From Desulfobacteraceae bacterium (GTDB taxonomy: Bacteria; Desulfobacterota; Desulfobacteria; Desulfobacterales; Desulfosarcinaceae): DNA of 64,000 nucleotides. Below, in pieces: positions 41,350 through 49,865 of this stretch. Each line of letters starts with the position of its first letter. The stretch's first letter is position 1. Position numbers and translations under genes: made by a program. The DNA lies in the NCBI GenBank assembly GCA_027068085.1, contig JAMOUQ010000051.1:1-64000 (forward strand). Direction: 5' to 3'. A model generated the notes under the pieces. That model was not told the origin of the DNA. It searched no databases and saw nothing but the letters and a program-made list of their open reading frames with translations.

Positions 41350-42921
41350 CTAGTTAACTGCCTCCCGCTGCTTCAGGATATATGGTGTAATGAAGATCAG
41401 GATCTCTTCCATCTGATCCCGGTTGCTCTCCCCCTTGAACAGATGGCCTATTATAGGGATGTTTTTCAAATACGGCACTCCGGATTTGAACTTGCGGGCG
41501 GTAGTCTTGTTGAGGCCGCCTATAACCGTTGTCTGCCCGTTGAACAGAATTACATTCGTTTCCGCCTTCTTTGTGAGCAAAGTGGGATTGCCGGCCACCG
41601 TCCGCGAGAAATCGAGCTCGTCTTTTATGGTTTTGATATTCAGTTTGAGGGTGTCGCCGTCGATGACGTGGGGAGTGACCCTGAGGCTCAGAACGGCTTT
41701 TTTGTATTCGATCTTGACTTCCTTGTCTTCCACCGTCTGAAAGGGCACCTCGTCTCCGCTTTCAATAAGGGCCGTCTGATTGTCCAGGGTGGTGATCGAC
41801 GGGCTTGAAAGGATATTGAGCTTGCCCTCTTCTTCAAGGGCTGTAAGCTGAATGGCCAGGATGTTTTCTCCGACTTTTTCGGCTATGAATCCGATGGTCA
41901 TGCCTGCTCCTGCCACTGCCGCATTTGTCAGGTCGGCCGGGAAGTTGAAGGCGAAACCGGCATCGGGAGCCGCGGTATCACCTGCGCCGGGGCTTATGCC
42001 GACGACACTTTCGGCACCGGGTGCAAGCCAGAAGTTCTGGCCGGGGCTGTGATACAGCCCTCCCCATTGAACGCCCAGTTCGCGGGCCGTGCGCCTGGTG
42101 GTTTCGACTATGTTGGCTTCGATCAGGATCTGGGCGGTGGGCCTGTCCAGCCTTTCTATCAGCGGTACCATCCGGGCGATGTCTTCGGCCGTTGCCTGGA
42201 CGATCAGGGCATTGGTGTGTTTGTCCACCATGATGGAACCCACCGGTTTGCCGTCTTTTCCCAAGGTGAGCAGCTTTTCCATGCATGTTTTCATCTGGCC
42301 GGCATCGGCGTAGTCAATGGGAATGATCCTTGTGATGAGAGGAGAGTGCATCCGGATCAGGCGTCTTTTTTCCTGAATTTGCTGCTCGGCTTCAAGCCGT
42401 TTGAGATTACGGTTTTTGTCCTCTATCGATTCGATCCGCAATATATTGCCTTCCCAGGTATAACTGAGCCCCTGAGCGTTGAGAATTCCTTTGAATACCT
42501 GGCACCAGGGGGCCTGCCTTACATTCAGGCTCATTTTGCCTTTGACGCCGGAATTGATGATGATATCGATTCCGGCGGCCCTGGCCAGGGCTTTGAGCAG
42601 AACGGCCACGTCGGCCTGGTGCATGTTGAGGGTAACCTTGCGCTTGGGAAGAGGGCGTTTGGGCTTTTGGGCGCCGGACTTTGAACCGGCAGGCGCGGTC
42701 CCGGCTGCAGGCAGTTTTATTCTTTTCGGGCGCGGTGTCGGCGACCAAGCCCGGCTTTCCAATGCCTTGGCGCGCCATTTTTCGAATCTGGGATCGGGTG
42801 CCCGTGTATTGGCTGAACTGCATCCAAGTACAAAAGTTAGTGCCAGGGTCAAGATGACAACGGCGGCAGCCTGCGATTTCAAACGGGTTCTTCTCGTTTT
42901 GGAAAACTGTATAATTGCCAT
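41350..42921 (-). CDS. mshL: type IV pilus secretin (MshL-like)
   Basis: From the ATG at 42921 (GGAAAAG upstream) the 523-residue protein begins with a lipoprotein-type signal (VVILTLALTFVLGCSS) with the lipobox Cys near residue 33. A secretin N-domain follows (VTLNMHQADVAVLLKALARA, with SLNVRQAPW and GNILRIESI), then NAL-like motifs (KHTNALIVQATAEDIARMV) and the secretin core (LGVQWGG, ILSSPSITTLDNQTALIESG, GLNKTTARKFKSGVPYLKNI, read as LSSPSITTLDNQ and GVPYLKNIPIIGHLF). It forms the outer-membrane channel through which the MSHA-type pilus passes. It follows the PilP-like gene in the assembly operon. Confidence 0.92.
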   Translation of the reverse strand: MAIIQFSKTRRTRLKSQAAAVVILTLALTFVLGCSSANTRAPDPRFEKWRAKALESRAWSPTPRPKRIKLPAAGTAPAGSKSGAQKPKRPLPKRKVTLNMHQADVAVLLKALARAAGIDIIINSGVKGKMSLNVRQAPWCQVFKGILNAQGLSYTWEGNILRIESIEDKNRNLKRLEAEQQIQEKRRLIRMHSPLITRIIPIDYADAGQMKTCMEKLLTLGKDGKPVGSIMVDKHTNALIVQATAEDIARMVPLIERLDRPTAQILIEANIVETTRRTARELGVQWGGLYHSPGQNFWLAPGAESVVGISPGAGDTAAPDAGFAFNFPADLTNAAVAGAGMTIGFIAEKVGENILAIQLTALEEEGKLNILSSPSITTLDNQTALIESGDEVPFQTVEDKEVKIEYKKAVLSLRVTPHVIDGDTLKLNIKTIKDELDFSRTVAGNPTLLTKKAETNVILFNGQTTVIGGLNKTTARKFKSGVPYLKNIPIIGHLFKGESNRDQMEEILIFITPYILKQREAVN

Positions 42922-43054
42922 TTTCTTTTCCGAAAGCTGGTTTGGGTCAATATCATCTGCCCTGGAGGCCGGGGCCGGGAAGCTGATTGAGTACCTGCGC
43001 AACGATTTTCAGAACTGAGAACGAGATATAGGATATATAACCCCGGACCGGCCT

Positions 43055-43561
43055 TCAAGGCTGATTGTCTTTAAAAGGCAAAATCACCACCTTGCCGTCC
43101 TTGATGCGGGCGATTTCAATGTGATCGGGCTCGATTCTGCGCAAATAATATTCTTTTTCAAGAAGCATTTCCCCCGCTTCATATTCCACGCCATTTATAA
43201 TGGCCAGTTTTTTCTCACCCAGCGAAACGTAACCGGAGTATCTCCATTGCGGTTGCCGCCATTGGTCTTGCGGAGTTTCGGCTTGCTTTGCCCCCTTGCC
43301 CGAAAGGGCGGACAGGGATGTCATGAACGGATTGTTTTTCCACGGCAGGCGGCTGTGGGCAATGACGTATTTTTCCGTTGCCGAAAGAGCTGTCTGCTTG
43401 ATTTGCCCGGATACCTGCTGAATGAACTGGGCGAGCTCGGCCGAAGTCTCGCTCTTGGAGGCAGCCGGCCCGTTACCGGGGCCTGCCAGAAACAGTTCGT
43501 AAACACCAAAAACCAGGGCCAGGCAGGCCAGTGAGAGAATTGTCTTTTCCCTTGTAGTCAT
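43055..43561 (-). CDS. PilP/GspC-like periplasmic assembly protein (MshK-like position)
   Basis: The 168-residue protein has one N-terminal TM helix (TILSLACLALVFGVYELFL, about 7-25), a linker and a C-terminal beta part beginning WRYSGYVSLGEKKLAIINGVEY and continuing to VVILPFKDN. The short strands around GYV-LAIING-VEY-GE resemble the PilP/GspC homology region that bridges the inner membrane complex and the secretin. Exact family membership is inferred from position between the PilO-like and secretin genes. A hairpin lies upstream of it in the operon. Confidence 0.65.
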   Translation of the reverse strand: MTTREKTILSLACLALVFGVYELFLAGPGNGPAASKSETSAELAQFIQQVSGQIKQTALSATEKYVIAHSRLPWKNNPFMTSLSALSGKGAKQAETPQDQWRQPQWRYSGYVSLGEKKLAIINGVEYEAGEMLLEKEYYLRRIEPDHIEIARIKDGKVVILPFKDNQP

Positions 43562-43597
43562 AAGTTCTCTAAACAGCTTTCACCGCTTTGGCGGTTC

Positions 43598-43632
43598 CTG
43601 CCGGCCGATCGCCCGAAGGTGCGGGCCGGCAG
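43598..43632 (-). other. intercistronic hairpin in the pilus operon
   Basis: CTGCCGGCC and GGCCGGCAG form a nine-pair perfect stem around a 17-base loop in the 77-base gap between the PilO-like and PilP-like genes. It could protect the upstream mRNA end or attenuate transcription. There is no T run. Confidence 0.4.
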
Positions 43633-43638
43633 ACAAAG

Positions 43639-44169
43639 TCAACGCTGCCTCAGGGCCATGCGCAACCGGACCCTCAGCGACCCGGCCTCGTGGGGGTGCA
43701 TGGCAATCCTTTCTATCTGTTCCAGATAAGGCAATCCGCATATCCTGTAAAGCATGAGGCGGATATCCTCGAACCGGCCCGCAAAGACCAGTTCTATCTT
43801 CAACAGCCGCGATTCTTCCAGGTAGGACTGGGTATCGGGTAACACCTCTTGCAGATCTATATTATAACGGTTTGCCAACTGGAAAAACAGGTTTTCCAAC
43901 TGATTCAGTTCCCGGGGAGCGACCTGATGGCCGTCCGGGATCGCAAAACCCTCCGGGGTTTTTTCCTGGACTTCCTTGATCAGGCTCATGAAAAGCGGAA
44001 AGAGTGCTTCCTGGCGTTCTATTTCAGCCTGTTTTTCGGCTATGCGGTTCTTGATCGAGGCCAGGGCCCGGTAAGATGGGATTATGCCGGCAACCGTTAT
44101 GGCCAGGGCAGCCAGGCCGCTGATGGCGAGATAGATCAATGTGGTTGATGGCAGAGCCGGCTTTTTCAT
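43639..44169 (-). CDS. PilO-like type IV pilus assembly protein (MshJ-like position)
   Basis: The 176-residue protein has an N-terminal TM helix (LIYLAISGLAALAITVAGII, about 11-30), a coiled coil (IKNRIAEKQAEIERQEALF) and a C-terminal alpha/beta domain, the general plan of PilO. Segments such as NQLENLFFQLANRYNIDLQEV and LLKIELVFAGRFEDI match the ferredoxin-like half seen in PilO and GspM. It probably pairs with the PilN part of the fused gene upstream. Their ends overlap by four bases (ATGA), showing translational coupling. Identification is by architecture and position, with no strict sequence motif. Confidence 0.75.
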   Translation of the reverse strand: MKKPALPSTTLIYLAISGLAALAITVAGIIPSYRALASIKNRIAEKQAEIERQEALFPLFMSLIKEVQEKTPEGFAIPDGHQVAPRELNQLENLFFQLANRYNIDLQEVLPDTQSYLEESRLLKIELVFAGRFEDIRLMLYRICGLPYLEQIERIAMHPHEAGSLRVRLRMALRQR

Positions 44170-46013
44170 TTTTGCACCAATTCGAATCTGACCCTGAAAC
44201 GTAACACATGTTTGCCGTTCAGGTCCTGAGTGCTCTTTGACTGAATAACGGGATTGCGTATAAGGGGCGAATCTTTCAGTCTGAGCAGATATCCCGACAG
44301 AATCGATTCGTAAGCGCGCCGTCCGGGCAATATTATTCCTTCCAGAACAAGGGAGCCCGCCACCGGCGCCTTGCCTTTGACCGTGTTTCCCATGACCGCA
44401 TCCAGGCTGATCAGGCGGATGGTGCCGGGCGTCAGCCGGGAGATTTCCTCAATCAGCGCCAGTGGATAATAACGGCGGCTGATCTGTTTTATCATCAGGC
44501 GCTTGTTTTTACTGCGGGCAAAGAGGGTCAGGATCAGATTCTTGTCGGCCGGGGGGTTGTAAGTAAGCAGCTTCCGGTTAAGCTGGGCCAGCCGGGCCTG
44601 GTAATTGGCCAGAAACAGGTTTTGAGTCAGGTATACCCCTGTGAGCACGAGGCACAGCAGAATGCCGCCGGCCAGAACCGCGACGTTCAGTTTCCTGGTT
44701 TGCTCGATGCGGGCCTTTTCTTCGTGGGTGAACAGGAAATTGGGGGTCCATCTGTTGTCGGAAAGGGCCATGCCGATGGAAGGGACATAGCTTTCCCGTT
44801 CGGCCGTGGTTGGAGGCAGAGGGGGTTCGACGACGAAGAACCGTGATTTGACAAACGGGTCCAGCACGGTTATCGGGACCTCGAGCTGGTTGCTCAGAAA
44901 GCTCGTAACCATGCCGCTGGCGGCGACAGGACCGGAGATGAAGAGCTTGGAGATCCCGTCTTTGCGGAAATTCAGGGTGTAGTGCTCTATCGTCCTTTCC
45001 ACCTGGCGGACCAGCCGTTCCAGGGCCGGTAAAATCATCTGGAAAATATCTTTGCGGCTGGGAAAAGGTTTATCGGTGTTTTGACCCTGATAAACGGCAG
45101 CCCCGCTGATCAGGTGCCGGAATATTTCGTCGGCCGAGAGCGTATTTTCCGTTGAATCCGGGCCGCCGGCGTCCGCACTGTTTTCACCGCCGCCCCGCGC
45201 CTGATCGATGGCTTCGATCATGCTGCGCATTCCGGCCTTGATTCCCCTGGACAGTAAAAGATTGCCCCTGGAATAAATTGCTATTCTCGACCAGTCCCGG
45301 CCTATGAAAAGAGTGCACACATCTTCGCGGGCGGCATCGATCACCCTGCGGCGGAAAAGGTTCTGGATGGCGAACGGAACGATTGATATGCCGGTCAACG
45401 GATAGCCTATGGATTCGAAGGCGTCCGCCATTTCCCGGACCTGGGCCTTGGGAGCGCTGAAGGCCATTATTTCGTATTTTGTGACGCCGTCTTCGGCGAC
45501 TTCACCCAGTATCTCGAAATCCAGAAGGTCCCGGCTGGCGTCGAAATTGATCTTCTTGGTAAATGTCCAGTAAACCGCGTTGGGCACTTGCTTGCGCGGC
45601 AGTTTGGGGATTCTGATGCAGCGGTTTTCGACGCGGGATGACGGAATGGTGGCCCAGAGGCGGGCACCGGAGTCTTTGCCGCAGAAAGATTCCAGGGCGG
45701 CCCGAAGCTTTGCCAGGAAAGCTTTGTCGCGTAAAGATGCCTCTGCCTTCAACTGGACGGTGCGATATTCCGTCAGGCGCCAGGGAGCGTTGTTTCCGGG
45801 GATGACCTTGGCCATCCGGACATAGGTGTGACCGATGTCGATCCCCACCACAGCCTGTTTCCCGGGTTTGAACAGACGGAAGCCGAGTCCGCCGCCATGG
45901 CGTGAGGGTTTGGCCGCGGAGCCTGAAATACCGGAGGCGCCATCCTCGCTGCCGGGACTGCGGATAAGGTCGAGCAACTTCTCAGTGGAGGAGATTTCAT
46001 CCGGTTTGGTCAA
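44166..46013 (-). CDS. PilM-PilN fusion protein of the pilus assembly complex (MshI-like)
   Basis: I start at a TTG at 46013, preceded by ACGGAG at a seven-base distance; an ATG at 46118 is in frame but lacks a ribosome site. The 615-residue product has a PilM-type actin-like domain (KQAVVGIDIGHTYVRMAKV, then LFIGRDWSRIAIY and KLFISGPVAASGMV, about residues 60-420). It then has one TM helix (VAVLAGGILLCLVLTGVYLT) at about 455-475 and a PilN-like periplasmic part (LAQLNRKLLTYNPPADKNLI and onward) with a ferredoxin-like ending. In most systems PilM and PilN are separate and bind each other; here they are one chain, as in MshI-type proteins. It would recruit the ATPase and hold the PilO/PilP-like proteins. 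Confidence 0.8.
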   Translation of the reverse strand: MTKPDEISSTEKLLDLIRSPGSEDGASGISGSAAKPSRHGGGLGFRLFKPGKQAVVGIDIGHTYVRMAKVIPGNNAPWRLTEYRTVQLKAEASLRDKAFLAKLRAALESFCGKDSGARLWATIPSSRVENRCIRIPKLPRKQVPNAVYWTFTKKINFDASRDLLDFEILGEVAEDGVTKYEIMAFSAPKAQVREMADAFESIGYPLTGISIVPFAIQNLFRRRVIDAAREDVCTLFIGRDWSRIAIYSRGNLLLSRGIKAGMRSMIEAIDQARGGGENSADAGGPDSTENTLSADEIFRHLISGAAVYQGQNTDKPFPSRKDIFQMILPALERLVRQVERTIEHYTLNFRKDGISKLFISGPVAASGMVTSFLSNQLEVPITVLDPFVKSRFFVVEPPLPPTTAERESYVPSIGMALSDNRWTPNFLFTHEEKARIEQTRKLNVAVLAGGILLCLVLTGVYLTQNLFLANYQARLAQLNRKLLTYNPPADKNLILTLFARSKNKRLMIKQISRRYYPLALIEEISRLTPGTIRLISLDAVMGNTVKGKAPVAGSLVLEGIILPGRRAYESILSGYLLRLKDSPLIRNPVIQSKSTQDLNGKHVLRFRVRFELVQK

Positions 46014-46338
46014 TGCGGCGCTCCGTATCCGGCTCTCCTTTGCCGTTTGTGTGGGGTGATTCAAAAGCAAGCTGACGTGTACAAATCTTCCATGAACTCG
46101 GTCGGTTGTCAAGCACATTCCTCAATATTGCCGTGATTTTGGTCTCTTTTTCTTGAAAGGGGCCCGGCTTGGGGTTAATATTGTCTATTCTGCATGGATA
46201 TATTGCCCGGGCGATACTTATTGTCACCTGTTTCAGATGGTTGGACGCATTTGACACTTTGACCGGCCGCATTGGGCGGGATGAGAGCGGGCCGCAGCCG
46301 GCCGAACCCGGTTGGGGAAAAAGAGGAGTAAGGAAATA
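46014..46338. other. divergent promoter region between pilus operon and adenylate cyclase
   Basis: About 325 bases, with a possible promoter for the pilus operon listed separately. On the plus side TTGTCTATTCTGCATGG and a TATATT lie near 46180-46205, but the spacing is too short for a strong assignment. No gene is supported. Short frames on both strands here have no coding character. Confidence 0.45.
46084..46112 (-). promoter_or_regulatory. possible sigma-70 promoter for the MSHA-type assembly operon
   Basis: On the minus strand TTGACA (46107-46112) is followed after 17 bases by AAGATT (46084-46089), about 70 bases before the TTG start at 46013. The -35 box is perfect and the -10 box poor, so an activator may be needed. 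Confidence 0.4.
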
Positions 46339-47274
46339 ATGGCGGAATCCGGCAGGCGCATTTCCAACATAACCGACCATATGATGGTGATCGGGATCGC
46401 ACTGGCGGCCATATATTGGCTGCTTGATTCTTTCATGGCCATTTTTCTGCAGACCGACAATTTTCTCGAAAAACTCATCGGCGTCGAACTTGACAATATC
46501 TGGATGCGGATAATCGTGTTGTGCCTTTTTGCCATCTTCGGCTCTCATGCCCAGTACACCCTGAACCAGAGACGACGCATGGCGGAAAAGATCGTCAAGG
46601 ACGCGGCCACCAGGGAGCGATTTCAGCGCCTGCTTTCCCCGGATCTGGCGGAAATGGTGGTTTCCGGTGAATTGACGGTGGAAAAAGGTGGTGAAAACAG
46701 GGTCGCGACCGTAATGTTTGTCGATATTCGCGGATTTACCCGCTTGAGTGAAAACACCGACGCTTCATCGGTTCTCCAGATGCTGAATGAATATTACGAA
46801 CGGATGGTTGATATAGTGTTTCGCTATCAGGGTACGGTGGACAAGTTCATCGGTGACGCCATGATGGTTATCTGGGGCGCTCCGATCTCGCATCCTGACG
46901 ACCCCCAGCGGGCCATCAGGGCCGCTCTGGAAATGAACCGCGCCCTGGAAGAATACAACGCCGAGAGGAAACGCAAAGGGCTGGCTCCCATTGCGGTCGG
47001 CATCGGGATCAATACCGGAAATCTGGTGGCCGGTTACATAGGGTCATCGCGCACAATGAGTTATTCGGTGATCGGAGATACGGTCAATACCGCCGCCAGG
47101 CTGTGTGATGCCGCCAGGCCCGGCGAGATCATCATTTCCGACCAGACCCGTCAGGCAGTCGGCCGGGGGCGGTTCAGGCTGGAAGCCAAAGAGCCGATCA
47201 ATGCCAAAGGTAAAGACCAACCAATCAAGGCCTGGCGCGTGGTGGCCGTGGCCGAAGGCGGGCAGGACGAATGA
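46339..47274 (+). CDS. class III adenylate cyclase, membrane-anchored
   Basis: From the ATG at 46339, with GGAGTAAGG upstream, the 311-residue protein has two TM helices (about 17-38, 55-74), a short helical linker and a class III cyclase domain. The two metal-binding Asp are in FVDIRGFTRL and KFIGDAMMVIWG. The Lys in VDKFIGDA and the Asp in VIGDTVNTAARL are the ATP-selecting pair, so the product should be cAMP rather than cGMP. NTGNLVAGYIGS is the glycine-rich segment. The stop overlaps the ispF start (ATGA). A protein with two cNMP-like domains is encoded 7.5 kb downstream, a possible but unproven effector. Confidence 0.88.
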   Translation: MAESGRRISNITDHMMVIGIALAAIYWLLDSFMAIFLQTDNFLEKLIGVELDNIWMRIIVLCLFAIFGSHAQYTLNQRRRMAEKIVKDAATRERFQRLLSPDLAEMVVSGELTVEKGGENRVATVMFVDIRGFTRLSENTDASSVLQMLNEYYERMVDIVFRYQGTVDKFIGDAMMVIWGAPISHPDDPQRAIRAALEMNRALEEYNAERKRKGLAPIAVGIGINTGNLVAGYIGSSRTMSYSVIGDTVNTAARLCDAARPGEIIISDQTRQAVGRGRFRLEAKEPINAKGKDQPIKAWRVVAVAEGGQDE

Positions 47275-47837
47275 GCTCGGATCTGACGGCCGGTTTTCCG
47301 TTGTCCGGACAGCTGCCCGCTGGTTTCAGGGCCGGAATCGGGTACGACATTCACAGGCTGGTGAAAGGGAGGCCTTTGGTGCTGGGCGGCATCGAGATTC
47401 CGTTTGAAAAAGGTCTCCTTGGCCATTCGGATGCCGACGTGCTCGTGCATGCCGCCTGTGATGCGGTTCTGGGGGCGGCCGGCCTGGGTGATCTGGGAGA
47501 GCATTTTCCAGATACGGATCCGAAGTACGCCGGAATTTACAGCCTGGAGCTATTGGCCGAAACCGTGGCCATGATAAAAGAAAAGGGCTGGACGGTGAAC
47601 AATCTCGATGCCACCGTTTTTGCCCAGCAGCCTAAACTGGGAGCATACAAGCTGCCCATGGCCGAAAAACTGGCCACGGTCCTGGAAACCGGCATCGACG
47701 CAGTCAACATCAAGGCCACCACCACGGAAAACCTCGGTCTGGTCGGAACCGGTGAGGCCATGGCTGCCATGTGCATAGTGCTGATCAGATCGGAATCTCC
47801 AGTGAAATTTGCGCCGGACGGTCCCCATGGAGCCTGA
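47271..47837 (+). CDS. ispF: 2-C-methyl-D-erythritol 2,4-cyclodiphosphate synthase
   Basis: The 188-residue protein has the IspF signatures: [12 protein letters not shown] with the zinc-binding Asp and His, [26 protein letters not shown], and [17 protein letters not shown]. It makes the cyclic diphosphate intermediate of the MEP isoprenoid pathway and works as a trimer with zinc. The N-terminal 20 residues before FRAGIGYD are an extension relative to the usual 155-160 residue enzyme. The gene starts within the last bases of the cyclase gene and its end overlaps uvrB by 11 bases, so the run cyclase-ispF-uvrB is probably one transcript. Confidence 0.95.
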   Translation: MSSDLTAGFPLSGQLPAGFRAGIGYDIHRLVKGRPLVLGGIEIPFEKGLLGHSDADVLVHAACDAVLGAAGLGDLGEHFPDTDPKYAGIYSLELLAETVAMIKEKGWTVNNLDATVFAQQPKLGAYKLPMAEKLATVLETGIDAVNIKATTTENLGLVGTGEAMAAMCIVLIRSESPVKFAPDGPHGA

Positions 47838-49836
47838 AAAAAGGGAACATTTCCAGCTGGTGTCGGAATTCGTTCCCCGCGGTGACCAGCCCGGCGCCAT
47901 CGAGCGTTTGTGTCTGGGCCTTGAACAGGGCGTCAGGGATCAGGTCCTGCTGGGCGTAACCGGTTCCGGCAAAACCTTCACCATGGCTCAGACAATCGCA
48001 AGCAGCGGCAGACCGGCTCTGGTGATTGCGCCCAACAAGACCCTGGCGGCTCAGCTCTATACTGAATTCAGGCAGTTTTTCCCCCGCAACGCGGTCGAAT
48101 ATTTCGTCAGCTATTACGATTACTATCAGCCCGAGGCTTATATTCCCACCACCGACACCTATATTCAGAAAGACTCTTCGATCAATGACATGATCGACAA
48201 AATGCGCCATTCAGCCACCCGTTCGGTTTTATCCAGGCGGGACGTGATCGTTGTTGCAAGTGTGTCCTGCATCTTCGGACTGGGAGCGCCGGAGGACTAC
48301 CTCGACCTGCGCCTGGAGCTGGAAGCGGATATGGAGATTTCGCGCTCCAGGCTGCTGCACCGTCTTGTAACCATGCATTACCAGCGAAACGACGTCGATT
48401 TCTACCGGGGGACTTTCAGGGTCCGCGGGGACCGGATCGAGATCTTTCCGAGCTACGAGGACCAGTGCGCCGTCAGGATCGATTTGTTCGGAGACCGGAT
48501 CGAAGCCCTTTGTCAGATAGATCCGTTGACGGCTGTGTCCACCGGCACCCTGGAAAGGCTTACCCTGTTTCCGGCCAGCCATTACGTTACCTCCCAGAGC
48601 ACGCGCAGCAGGGCCATTGCCGCCATCCTGGAAGAACTCAAAGAAAGAGTGGACTATTACCGTGATCGGAAAAGGTACCTGGAAGCCCAGCGGGTCGAAG
48701 AAAGGACCCGCTTCGATCTGGAGATGATGCAGGAGATCGGCTATTGCAGCGGGATAGAGAATTATTCGCGCCATTTGACGGGCAGGCGGCCGGGACAGCC
48801 GCCTCCGACCCTGCTTGATTATTTCCCGGACGACTATGTCATGTTCGTGGACGAAAGCCACATAACCATTCCCCAGTTAAGGGCCATGTACCGCGGAGAC
48901 CGTTCCAGAAAAATGACTCTTGTGGAATACGGATTCAGGCTGCCGTCCGCCCTGGACAACCGCCCCCTGCGTTTCGACGAGTGGAGGGCAAGGGTGAACC
49001 AGGTGATCTATGTTTCAGCCACTCCTTCGGACTGGGAAATGAAGAAAGCCGGTCACGCCCCGGTGGAGCAGATCGTACGGCCCACCGGCCTTGTCGATCC
49101 CCGGGTGGAGGTAAGGCCGGCCCGGAGCCAGGTCGATGATCTGTACGCAGAGATCATTGAATGCCGCAAAAAGGGATTCCGCACGCTTGTCACGACCCTT
49201 ACCAAGCGGATGGCCGAAGATCTTACCGAATACTACTCTGATCTGGGACTTGCCGTCCGTTATCTGCACTCGGACATCAGTACGCTGGAGAGGATGGAAA
49301 TAATCCGGCAACTGCGCCAGGGAGCCTTCGATGTCCTGGTGGGCATAAACCTGCTAAGAGAAGGGTTGGACATTCCGGAAGTCGCCCTGGTGGCCATTTT
49401 GGATGCCGACAAGGAAGGTTTTCTGCGTTCGGCGCGGGCCCTGATCCAGACCTTCGGCCGCGCTGCCAGAAACGTTGAAGGCAAGGTCGTCCTCTATGCC
49501 GACAAGGTGACCGAGGCCATGCGGCAAGCCATCGAGGAAACAGACCGGCGCCGGCAGATCCAGCTGGAATTCAACGCCCGCAACAAGGTGACACCCAAGA
49601 CGATAGAAAAGAACATAACGGCCGTTTTCGATCAGGCTTACGGACAGAGCCTTTCGGTCCGGGAACCGGAGCAAGAAAGTTGCGAAGCGGCAGAAACGGA
49701 TCCTGATCTTGAAAGACGGATCAAACGGCTGGAAAAGCTCATGCAGCAGGCGGCGAAAGAACTGGAGTATGAAAAGGCGGCCGCCTTTCGCGACGAGATA
49801 GCGGCCCTGCGCCGGAGACTTTTGTTCGAAGCCTGA
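47827..49836 (+). CDS. uvrB: excinuclease ABC subunit B
   Basis: From the ATG at 47827 the 669-residue protein begins [22 protein letters not shown], reading on to Walker A GVTGSGKT (43-50). The beta-hairpin [12 protein letters not shown] that clamps DNA, the DESH box, [38 protein letters not shown] read as [10 protein letters not shown], and TFGRAARN are all present. The C-terminal UVR domain ([22 protein letters not shown], read as [18 protein letters not shown]) binds UvrC. The protein verifies lesions and loads UvrC in nucleotide excision repair. The following uvrC gene starts 29 bases downstream, an unusual close uvrB-uvrC pairing. Confidence 0.97.
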   Translation: MEPEKREHFQLVSEFVPRGDQPGAIERLCLGLEQGVRDQVLLGVTGSGKTFTMAQTIASSGRPALVIAPNKTLAAQLYTEFRQFFPRNAVEYFVSYYDYYQPEAYIPTTDTYIQKDSSINDMIDKMRHSATRSVLSRRDVIVVASVSCIFGLGAPEDYLDLRLELEADMEISRSRLLHRLVTMHYQRNDVDFYRGTFRVRGDRIEIFPSYEDQCAVRIDLFGDRIEALCQIDPLTAVSTGTLERLTLFPASHYVTSQSTRSRAIAAILEELKERVDYYRDRKRYLEAQRVEERTRFDLEMMQEIGYCSGIENYSRHLTGRRPGQPPPTLLDYFPDDYVMFVDESHITIPQLRAMYRGDRSRKMTLVEYGFRLPSALDNRPLRFDEWRARVNQVIYVSATPSDWEMKKAGHAPVEQIVRPTGLVDPRVEVRPARSQVDDLYAEIIECRKKGFRTLVTTLTKRMAEDLTEYYSDLGLAVRYLHSDISTLERMEIIRQLRQGAFDVLVGINLLREGLDIPEVALVAILDADKEGFLRSARALIQTFGRAARNVEGKVVLYADKVTEAMRQAIEETDRRRQIQLEFNARNKVTPKTIEKNITAVFDQAYGQSLSVREPEQESCEAAETDPDLERRIKRLEKLMQQAAKELEYEKAAAFRDEIAALRRRLLFEA

Positions 49837-49865
49837 ATATTCGGCGGTAGCAGAAGCTGAGAACC

